A DNA stretch of 5,331 nucleotides from Betaproteobacteria bacterium (GTDB taxonomy: Bacteria; Pseudomonadota; Gammaproteobacteria; Burkholderiales; Burkholderiaceae). The stretch covers positions 1 through 5,331 of the forward strand of contig RFXC01000262.1 in the NCBI GenBank assembly GCA_009921765.1. Reading direction: 5' to 3'. The notes beneath the pieces are model-generated. The model was not told the DNA's origin. It saw only the letters and a list, made by a program, of their open reading frames with translations, and did not search any database. The stretch's first letter is position 1; each line of letters opens with the position of its first letter. This document shows positions 1 to 4,618 of this stretch, one piece after another. Position numbers and translations under genes: made by a program.

Positions 1-4
1 AGCG

Positions 5-520
5 ATGCCCCCCGCCGCAATCGACGCGCGGGTCGGGCAGTTGCTTGCGCTTGCAGTCGATCCCGGTTTTGTGCCCGAGATCCAGGTCTGGCGTGATGGC
101 ACGCCGCCGCCCCCGATCGAGGCGGGGGAGCGATGGCCCGCGGTGCAGTCGATTCCGGGTGGGTACGGCCCGGCGGCGCCCGCGGCGTGTCCGGGCGGAC
201 AGGCGTTGGTCCTCCTTGCGGCGACGCCTGGCGAGGTACCCCGCTGGCACTGGCGCTGGCGCGCCCCGCCCGACAAGGTGTTTGACCGTCCCCGCCTGGT
301 CGAGGTGGTGGCCGCGCTCGCTCATGAGTTGGGCGATATTGCGGCGGTGCTGCGTACCGAGCGCGAGTGGTATCGGTATCAGGCAGGGCGCTGGGAGCCC
401 GACCTGTGGCGGCGTGACAGTCGGGTATTGCTCAGTATCGAGCCCGGCCGGCTGGCGAGCCGGCAAGCGCTCCTTGCGAGGTTCGCCGATCGTCTGAACG
501 CTTGTGAACGAGGGACTTGA
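5..520 (+). CDS. Uncharacterised tryptophan-rich protein, possibly 5'-truncated
   Basis: I do not recognise this protein. From the ATG at 5 it is 171 residues long, and the frame is open to the left edge, so the true start may lie outside the window and no ribosome binding site can be judged. Third codon positions are mostly G or C and the reading frame is long, which supports a real gene. It has no signal peptide or membrane segment. The middle is rich in Pro, Gly and Ala (about residues 33-66). Eight tryptophans are present (29, 44, 81, 83, 85, 122, 130, 135), including the W-H-W-R-W stretch at 81-85. A probable amphipathic helix lies at about 97-117, and another Arg/Leu-rich helix at about 149-166. 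It is followed 53 bases later by the DUF3567 gene on the same strand and may share a transcript with it. A function cannot be assigned. Confidence 0.6.
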   Translation: MPPAAIDARVGQLLALAVDPGFVPEIQVWRDGTPPPPIEAGERWPAVQSIPGGYGPAAPAACPGGQALVLLAATPGEVPRWHWRWRAPPDKVFDRPRLVEVVAALAHELGDIAAVLRTEREWYRYQAGRWEPDLWRRDSRVLLSIEPGRLASRQALLARFADRLNACERGT

Positions 521-524
521 AAGC

Positions 525-539
525 GGGGACCGGATCCCC
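525..539. other. Small inverted repeat / candidate hairpin
   Basis: GGGGA (525-529) and TCCCC (535-539) form a perfect 5-bp stem around a 5-base loop, immediately after the stop of the first gene. It is followed by a GTTT (547-550) but by no real U-tract, so it is at best a weak terminator or an RNA stabilising hairpin between the first gene and the DUF3567 gene. It could also be chance in GC-rich DNA. Confidence 0.25.
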
Positions 540-573
540 AGATGGCGTTTATCGGATCGTTTGAGGTCACATC

Positions 574-819
574 ATGCAGATGATCTACAACAGCCCTGTT
601 TATTGCGTCATGGAAATTGCCGGCTTTGACGGCGCACCGCGCGGCGTGGAAATTCTCGATAAGCTCGCCCGCCGCGAAATCTATCTGGAGGGCCCGCTTG
701 CCGAGGCGTTCCGCAGTGGCGTTGCGCAGATCGTGTCGGGCTCACCCACCGTCGAGGCGCTCGACCATTTCATCAGTCAGTATGAAGGTCTGATGCAACA
801 GCCCCTGGCGCTTCACTGA
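574..819 (+). CDS. DUF3567 family small protein
   Basis: This 81-residue protein matches, from memory, the DUF3567 family of short proteins of unknown function typical of Burkholderiales. The recognisable pattern is an N-terminal MQMIYNSP followed by a Y-C-V strand, then E-I-L-D-K-x-A-R-R-E-I-Y-L-x-G at about 26-40, and a C-terminal helix ending in L-M-x-Q-P-x-x-L-H. The length is that of the whole family, so the gene is complete. The start is supported by GAGG at 563-566, seven bases before the ATG. A second in-frame ATG (Met3) is less likely because the family begins at the first Met. It is predicted cytosolic, with no signal peptide or membrane segment. No biochemical role is known to me. 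It ends 49 bases before the convergent rhodanese gene. The family assignment is by recognition of sequence pattern, not by a search. Confidence 0.9.
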   Translation: MQMIYNSPVYCVMEIAGFDGAPRGVEILDKLARREIYLEGPLAEAFRSGVAQIVSGSPTVEALDHFISQYEGLMQQPLALH

Positions 820-868
820 GCCGGCGCGGCGCTCGCTGCTGGGCGCTGTAGCGGCGGGCGCTCGTCCG

Positions 869-1261
869 CTAGAACTGCTCCCAGGGCAGCCCGTCAAAAC
901 GCCAGCCATTGACCTTGCCGCGCTGACGATCGGCGTTCAGGTCGCCCTCAAAGCCGTGCGTCACGTTGTAGACCTGAGAAAAGCCTGCCGCTTCGAGCGC
1001 GAGCCCGGCTTCGGCCGAGCGGCGACCGCTGCGGCAGATCAGGACGACCGGCCTCTCGGTGACGTGGGCGGCGAGCTTGCGAACCTCGGCCGTAAAGTGC
1101 GGGTTCAGCTCCCAGTCGGGCGCCTCGCACCAGGCAACATGAATCGAGCCGACCGCGTGACCCACAAAGAAATACTCCGCGTCGCTTCGGCAGTCGACGA
1201 ACAGGGCGTTCGGGTTCTGTTGAATGAATGCGTGCGCCTCGCGCGGAAGCAGATGCTCCAC
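869..1261 (-). CDS. Single-domain rhodanese-like protein
   Basis: This 130-residue protein is one complete rhodanese domain. Residues 21-30 hold the early acidic motif (F-V-D-C-R-S-D-A-E-Y), and the active-site loop is C-R-S-G-R-R-S at 76-82, with Cys76 as the expected persulfide-carrying nucleophile. Near the end, V-N-G-W-x-x-x-G-L-P-W (117-127) is the usual closing motif of this group. Such proteins carry sulfane sulfur, for example from thiosulfate or a persulfide donor to cyanide, thioredoxin or biosynthetic acceptors. The physiological acceptor here is unknown. There is no signal peptide, so it is probably cytosolic. The start codon is GTG, with AGGG six bases upstream overlapping the VOC gene's stop. 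No internal Met offers an alternative. It is the last gene of the - strand run, 8 bases after the VOC gene, so the two are very likely translated from one mRNA. Confidence 0.93.
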   Translation of the reverse strand: MEHLLPREAHAFIQQNPNALFVDCRSDAEYFFVGHAVGSIHVAWCEAPDWELNPHFTAEVRKLAAHVTERPVVLICRSGRRSAEAGLALEAAGFSQVYNVTHGFEGDLNADRQRGKVNGWRFDGLPWEQF

Positions 1262-1267
1262 GGGGCG

Positions 1268-1271
1268 CCCT
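1268..1271 (-). promoter_or_regulatory. Ribosome binding site supporting the GTG start of the rhodanese gene
   Basis: AGGG on the - strand lies six bases upstream of the GTG at 1261-1259 and overlaps the TAG stop of the VOC gene (1272-1270). This placement fits translational coupling and supports the GTG over any other start. The motif is short, so confidence is moderate. Confidence 0.5.
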
Positions 1272-1689
1272 ATTTGGCAAACAGCGACGCAAGGTCGCGA
1301 AACGCCTTGAATTCGAGCGCGTTGCCCGAAGGGTCAAGGAAAAACATGGTCGCTTGCTCGCCCACCTCGCCCTTGAAGCGGATATGGGGCTCGATGATGA
1401 AGCGCTGCCCGACCGCCTGCAGTTTTGCGGCAAGCGATTCCCAGTCGTCCATGGGCAGCACCACCCCGAAGTGGCGCACCGGGACGTTGTCGCCATCGAC
1501 CGCATTGGTGGCCGCGCGACGGGTTTCCTGAGGCGCGAGGTGCGCCACCACCTGGTGGCCGTAGAGATCGAAGTCGACCCATTCGGGGCTGCTGCGGCCC
1601 TCGGGGCAGCCCAGGAGTTCGCCATAGAAGGCGCGTGCCGCTGCGAGGTCGTGCACCGGAAAAGCCAGGTGAAAGGGATGCATAGCCAT
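1270..1689 (-). CDS. VOC family protein (glyoxalase/dioxygenase fold)
   Basis: The 139-residue protein has the two-module beta-alpha-beta-beta-beta layout of the vicinal oxygen chelate superfamily. Module one starts F-H-L-A-F-P-V (6-12), followed by the helix [12 protein letters not shown] (17-28). Module two starts V-R-H-F-G-V-V-L (71-78) and ends with [13 protein letters not shown] (116-128). His7, His73 and Glu126 fall where the family places metal ligands, so a divalent-metal enzyme is likely. The superfamily includes glyoxalase I, extradiol dioxygenases, epimerases and antibiotic-binding proteins, and the sequence alone does not decide between them. The length is typical of stand-alone members. 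The ATG at 1689 has only a weak CGGA upstream, and Met3 (1683) is an alternative start. It lies 115 bases after the GSHGG gene and 8 bases before the rhodanese gene. Confidence 0.92.
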   Translation of the reverse strand: MAMHPFHLAFPVHDLAAARAFYGELLGCPEGRSSPEWVDFDLYGHQVVAHLAPQETRRAATNAVDGDNVPVRHFGVVLPMDDWESLAAKLQAVGQRFIIEPHIRFKGEVGEQATMFFLDPSGNALEFKAFRDLASLFAK

Positions 1690-1804
1690 CGGAATCGTCC
1701 GAGAAAGGCGGCCGCCCGCCGGGCGACCGTTCAGGTTGAGCAGACGCTAATGATGCCCGAAGCGGCGGCTGGTGCGAGGAAGCGGTGCAGCGTGCAACGG
1801 GTGT
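1690..1804 (-). other. 115-base gap inside the - strand gene run, with a GC-rich hairpin
   Basis: This is the only sizeable gap in a run whose other junctions are 8-10 bases. At 1713-1725 it carries a perfect 5-bp inverted repeat, CGCCC/GGGCG with a 3-base loop. Two more pairs (1710-1728 and 1711-1727) extend it around one mismatch. On the - strand the hairpin lies about 20 bases before the VOC start and is followed by CTTTCTC rather than a U-tract. It could be a weak terminator or attenuator after the GSHGG gene, or could shelter a separate promoter for the VOC and rhodanese genes. I see no convincing -35/-10 pair. A 22-codon reading frame in the gap (1815-1747) is not convincing as a gene. 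Confidence 0.3.
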
Positions 1805-2242
1805 TTATCGTTCATCAGGCGGGCTCGCTTGGGGCGCGCGCGCGAGAGCCCCTTGCGGGCCACCGCGCGCAGCGACGATTGCGGCCACCCGGTCGCCGGC
1901 CTGGATGCCCATCGCCCGCGCGGGGGCGTTGACATGGCTCACCACGCCGTTTGCGAGCCCGTCGGCCGCCTCGCCGATGCGGGCCGAGAGATGCGAGTAG
2001 GCGCAGCCCGCCACGCCGATCGCTTCGAGCATGGGGAGTCCTGCAATGCCTGCGTCGTCTTTGCCAATGCCTGCATCATTGAAAAACACGATCAGCGGCC
2101 GATGCGGGTGATCGACCACGAAGCTTGCCGCCGAAACGCCGCCGTGTGAGCCTGAAACAATCACCGTGTCGGCCGAGTGCTCGCCTAGCGTTGATACCAG
2201 CGCAATCGAGTCGAGCAGAACGGGTGAGCGGCGCGCCGACAT
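1805..2242 (-). CDS. Uncharacterised small alpha/beta protein with GSHGG and NDAGIGKDD motifs
   Basis: I cannot assign a named family. The 145-residue protein shows a predicted strand T-V-I-V-S running into G-S-H-G-G (26-35). A second strand P-L-I-V-F-F (49-54) leads into N-D-A-G-I-G-K-D-D-A-G-I (55-66), and a third, V-A-G-C-A-Y-S-H (77-84), leads into S-A-R-I-G (86-90). V-V-S-H-V-N follows at 100-105. Strands ending in Gly/His/Asp-rich loops are what an alpha/beta enzyme or ligand-binding domain would show. His33, Asp56, Lys61, His84 and Arg88 are the polar residues I would expect to be conserved. The last 20 or so residues are Ala/Pro/Arg-rich and probably disordered. There is no signal peptide or membrane segment. 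The start ATG is 9 bases after the thioesterase stop, with AGG eight bases upstream, so it belongs to the same transcript. I have an impression of similar unnamed proteins beside dehydrogenases in other betaproteobacteria, but cannot verify it here. Confidence 0.82.
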   Translation of the reverse strand: MSARRSPVLLDSIALVSTLGEHSADTVIVSGSHGGVSAASFVVDHPHRPLIVFFNDAGIGKDDAGIAGLPMLEAIGVAGCAYSHLSARIGEAADGLANGVVSHVNAPARAMGIQAGDRVAAIVAARGGPQGALARAPQASPPDER

Positions 2243-2251
2243 GGACCGCGC

Positions 2252-2677
2252 CTACTCGAAGGGCTTGCGCATCCAGTCGGGGACCGGCACCGCGCGCAGC
2301 TTCACGTTTTCATCGCCGGGCTGACGCTCGCCCACGAAGCGCAGCACCGTGCCATCGCAGATCAGCGTCTCACCCCGGACAATGCGGTGTGCCATCACAA
2401 AGGTGCGGCTGCGCCACTCGGCGATCGAGGTTCTCACCTCGACCGACTCTCCGTAGCGGGCGGGCGCGTGGAAGGTGGCCTTGGCATCGATCGAGGGCCA
2501 GACCACCAGGCCGGTTTCGCGGCTGACCTTCTCCGCGGGCAAGCCCACCGAGGCGAACATCTCATGCATGCCGGCATCGAACCAGCGAAAGAAATTGGGG
2601 AAATAGACAATGCCTGCCGGGTCGCAGTCGCCAAACGCGATCCGTACCGGCAGGATGAACTCGCGCGGTGTGGTCAT
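2252..2677 (-). CDS. Acyl-CoA thioesterase of the 4-hydroxybenzoyl-CoA type (hotdog fold)
   Basis: The 141-residue protein resembles the Pseudomonas sp. CBS3 4-hydroxybenzoyl-CoA thioesterase along its length. It has F-G-D-C-D-P-A-G-I-V-Y-F-P-N-F at 15-29, E-W-R-S-R-T-F-V at 87-94 in place of that enzyme's E-W-R-R-K-S-F-V, and L-R-A-V-P-V-P near the end. Asp19 aligns with its catalytic Asp17. Enzymes of this group hydrolyse the thioester of aromatic or other acyl-CoAs to the free acid and CoA, usually as cytosolic tetramers. The exact acyl group is not decided by the sequence, and YbgC-like or short-chain acyl-CoA specificity is possible. The start is the ATG at 2677, which gives the family length. 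A longer open frame running back into the dehydrogenase gene is not coding. A GGGGG four bases upstream is a mediocre ribosome site. It is 10 bases after the dehydrogenase stop and 9 before the GSHGG gene. Confidence 0.92.
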   Translation of the reverse strand: MTTPREFILPVRIAFGDCDPAGIVYFPNFFRWFDAGMHEMFASVGLPAEKVSRETGLVVWPSIDAKATFHAPARYGESVEVRTSIAEWRSRTFVMAHRIVRGETLICDGTVLRFVGERQPGDENVKLRAVPVPDWMRKPFE

Positions 2678-2687
2678 GGCGCCCCCG

Positions 2688-3794
2688 TTAGCAGCCACGT
2701 TCGAGCGCGGAGACCGGCCCGGGCGACTGGCCGAAGCGGGCGGCGATGGCGGCTGAGGCCTGGTCGAGCTGCGCAAGGGTGCCCGAGTCGACCGGGATCG
2801 CATGCGCGCGCGCGCTCCGGGCGGCACGCTCGGGGTCACCCGGCACCCGTACCGGGCCGTCTGTGTTGTCTGATGAGGGCGGGGCCGATCGTACCCAGTC
2901 GATGAACTCGCGCGCCTGCGCCTCGAACCACTGCCCGGTGCCGAGCCGGTTGGGGTCGAACACGATCGCAAGCATGTTGTTCCACACCCCGTGCACTGGC
3001 AGACGGGTGGTGGGCTGCACGGTCTCTCCGCCCGAGAGCGCGGCGCCCAACAACTCGCACACCATGGCAAGCGCATGGCCCTTGTGGCCGCCCGCGGTAC
3101 GCAGCGCGCCATACGGCCCGCCTTCGGGTTCGAACATCACTGCCGGATCGTCGGTGGGTCGCCCGTCTGCATCGAGGAGGCTCCCCGCGGGGACGCGAAC
3201 CCGCTTGTTGTAGGCCACGCGTGCCTTGCCGTGTGCGATGGCGCTGGTTGCGAAGTCGAGCACAATCGGCTCACCGCCCGGAATCGGGATGCCAACGGTA
3301 AATGGATTGGTGAGATACCGTGCCCGGCCGCCGCCATGCGGTGCCACCATCGGCATGTGGCTCACTGCGTTGGTGAAGTGGATCGAGACCATCCCTGCGG
3401 CAATCGCCTGCTCGGCCCAGTGGCCCACTCGGCCGAGGTGGTGCGCATTCCTGAGCGCCATCACGCAGGTGCCGTGTTCGCGCGCGCGCCCGATCGCGAT
3501 ATCCATGGCCTGATGCGTGACCGACTGGCCCATGCCGCGCCGGCCGTCCACCACGATGAGGCTCGCCGCATCGGTTGCAAGCGTCACCCGCTGATTGAGC
3601 TGCAGCTCGTTGTTGAGGAGCGAGGCCACGTACTTGGGCGCCATGCCCACGCCGTGGGAGTCATGGCCGGCGAGGTTGGCGCCCACCAGATGATCGGCGG
3701 TGAGCCGCGCCTCGACCTCATGCGAGCCTGCGGCACGAAACAGGTCGACCACCCAGGCGTGGAGGGCGACGGTGGGGATCAGATGCTCGGCCAT
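2688..3794 (-). CDS. Malate/L-lactate dehydrogenase (Ldh2) family oxidoreductase
   Basis: This 368-residue protein belongs to the NAD(P)-dependent malate / L-lactate / ureidoglycolate / 2,3-diketogulonate dehydrogenase family, which is unrelated to classical Rossmann lactate dehydrogenases. Hallmarks are D-S-H-G-V (45-49), N-A-H-H-L-G-R-V-G (117-125) containing the expected catalytic His, N-P-F-T-V-G-I-P (163-170), D-F-A-T-S-A-I-A-H-G-K (180-190) and G-G-H-K-G-H-A-L-A (235-243). Members interconvert 2-hydroxy acids and 2-keto acids, but the sequence does not reveal the substrate. It is cytosolic, probably dimeric, and slightly longer than the usual 330-360 residues. The tail from about 355 is Pro/Ser-rich. 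The ATG at 3794 is preceded at seven bases by GAGGG (3806-3802), which overlaps the stop of the FAH gene, indicating coupled translation. The gap to the upstream gene is 10 bases and to the downstream thioesterase 10 bases. Confidence 0.95.
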   Translation of the reverse strand: MAEHLIPTVALHAWVVDLFRAAGSHEVEARLTADHLVGANLAGHDSHGVGMAPKYVASLLNNELQLNQRVTLATDAASLIVVDGRRGMGQSVTHQAMDIAIGRAREHGTCVMALRNAHHLGRVGHWAEQAIAAGMVSIHFTNAVSHMPMVAPHGGGRARYLTNPFTVGIPIPGGEPIVLDFATSAIAHGKARVAYNKRVRVPAGSLLDADGRPTDDPAVMFEPEGGPYGALRTAGGHKGHALAMVCELLGAALSGGETVQPTTRLPVHGVWNNMLAIVFDPNRLGTGQWFEAQAREFIDWVRSAPPSSDNTDGPVRVPGDPERAARSARAHAIPVDSGTLAQLDQASAAIAARFGQSPGPVSALERGC

Positions 3795-3804
3795 GACGCG
3801 ACCC

Positions 3805-4500
3805 TCAGACCACGCGCACGCGCAGTTCGCCCAGCCCCGCGACGCGGCCCACCATCAGGTCGCCTCGCACCACTGCAGCCACGCCCTCGGGTGTGCCGCT
3901 GTAGATCAGGTCGCCGGGCGCAAGCTCCCAGAGCGCGGACAGGTGCTCGATGATCTCGCCGATATTCCAGATGAGCTTGGACACATCGCTTGACTGGCGG
4001 ACGACGTTGTTCACCTCGAGCGAAATTGCGCCCGCGGCCATCGGGGAGGCGCTGCCTGCCCGGTGAATCGGGCCGATCGGTGCGCTCGCATCGAAGGCCT
4101 TTCCAACCTCCCAGGGACGCCCCGCCTTGCGGGCCACCATCTGCAGGTCGCGCCGGGTCATGTCAAGGCCGATGGCATAGCCATAAACGTGCCGGCCGGC
4201 ATCGGCGGCGGCAATCGCGCGCCCACCCACGCCAATTGCCACCACCAGCTCGATCTCATGGTGCAGGTCCTCGGTACCCGGGGGATAGGGCATGTCGCCC
4301 GTGGTGCCGTCGGCGATCACCACGAGCGCATCGGCGGGCTTGGCGAAAAAGAACGGCGGCTCGCGGCCGGTAAACCCCATTTCCTTGGCATGCTCGACAT
4401 AGTTGCGGCCGACGCACCAGACGCGGCGCACCGGAAAGCGGTCTGCGGTGCCAGCCACCGGTACCGAAACGACGGGGGGCGGATCAATCACGAATCCCAT
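3805..4500 (-). CDS. Fumarylacetoacetate hydrolase family protein, fumarylpyruvate hydrolase-like
   Basis: The 231-residue protein is a complete FAH-family hydrolase. It contains C-V-G-R-N-Y-x-E-H-A-K-E-M-G (29-42), P-P-F-F-F-A-K-P-A-D-A (48-58), H-H-E-I-E-L-V-V-A-I-G (80-90), G-Y-A-I-G-L-D-M-T-R-R-D-L-Q (107-120), R-P-W-x-x-G-K-x-F-D (128-137) and S-G-T-P-E-G-V (201-207). Glu82, Glu84 and Asp113 are the expected Mg/Mn ligands, and Lys134 sits in the conserved active-site lid. The family cleaves C-C bonds in acylpyruvates or decarboxylates oxaloacetate. The N-terminal pattern (P-P-P-V-V-S-V-P-V-x-G) and length are those of proteins annotated as NagK-like fumarylpyruvate hydrolases of the gentisate pathway, but no gentisate genes are in view, so I give no symbol. 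It has a good AGGAG (4512-4508) seven bases before the ATG and is the first gene of the - strand run. Confidence 0.94.
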   Translation of the reverse strand: MGFVIDPPPVVSVPVAGTADRFPVRRVWCVGRNYVEHAKEMGFTGREPPFFFAKPADALVVIADGTTGDMPYPPGTEDLHHEIELVVAIGVGGRAIAAADAGRHVYGYAIGLDMTRRDLQMVARKAGRPWEVGKAFDASAPIGPIHRAGSASPMAAGAISLEVNNVVRQSSDVSKLIWNIGEIIEHLSALWELAPGDLIYSGTPEGVAAVVRGDLMVGRVAGLGELRVRVV

Positions 4501-4618
4501 GGGAAGGCTCCTGAAGGGCTAGGTTCAACCCGTAATGATGACAGAGGCATCGCCGGATCCGGGGCGCCCGGTTGTTACCATTGCCGGTTTGGTCTTCGAC
4601 CTGCAATGCGAAACACCG
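4501..4618. promoter_or_regulatory. Divergent intergenic region between the catabolic cluster and metH
   Basis: This 118-base region separates the ATG of the FAH gene (- strand) from that of metH (+ strand), so promoters for both transcripts are expected here by position. I find no convincing sigma-70 pair. TTGTTA (4574-4579) and TTGCCG (4581-4586) could serve as -35 elements for metH, but no good -10 follows. Two adjacent perfect palindromes, CCGGATCCGG (4553-4562) and GGGCGCCC (4562-4569), could be operator sites or chance in GC-rich DNA. I see no riboswitch-like structure, and the region is too short for a cobalamin riboswitch. Confidence 0.45.
4508..4512 (-). promoter_or_regulatory. Ribosome binding site of the FAH-family gene
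   Basis: AGGAG on the - strand, seven bases before the ATG at 4500. It is the strongest Shine-Dalgarno match in the window and fixes the start of the first gene in the cluster. Confidence 0.75.

Noticed and set aside
45..497. A 150-codon + strand frame nested in the first gene
   Set aside because: Extremely Arg-rich with no motifs. It is an out-of-frame shadow of the 5-520 gene, whose codon use is better.
820..868. Possible bidirectional terminator between the convergent DUF3567 and rhodanese genes, with AGCG/CGCT at 850-862 and three GGCGCT copies (828, 842, 857)
   Set aside because: The stem is only 4 bp and there is no T-tract on either strand. The repeated hexamer is expected in such GC-rich sequence.
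1747..1815. A 22-codon - strand reading frame whose ATG overlaps the stop of the GSHGG gene (ATGAACGATAA)
   Set aside because: It has no good ribosome site and an unremarkable composition, and it is so short that chance is likely. Only conservation could rescue it.
1228..1932. A 234-codon open frame on the + strand, antisense to the VOC and GSHGG genes
   Set aside because: Arg/Ala-rich composition without motifs. The opposite strand encodes a clear VOC protein, so this is a shadow of high GC content.
2678..3112. N-terminal extension of the thioesterase frame to 286 residues
   Set aside because: The extension overlaps the dehydrogenase coding region in another frame and is Arg/Pro/Ser-rich. 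The ATG at 2677 gives exactly the family length and N-terminus.
2991..3953. A 320-codon open frame on the + strand, antisense to the dehydrogenase and FAH genes
   Set aside because: It has no recognisable domain, is full of His/Arg/Ala in the manner of GC-rich antisense shadows, and lies opposite two genes with clear family motifs.
4501..4618. SAM, SAH or cobalamin riboswitch upstream of metH
   Set aside because: I see no recognisable conserved core of these classes, and the 118-base space shared with a divergent gene is too short for a cobalamin riboswitch.
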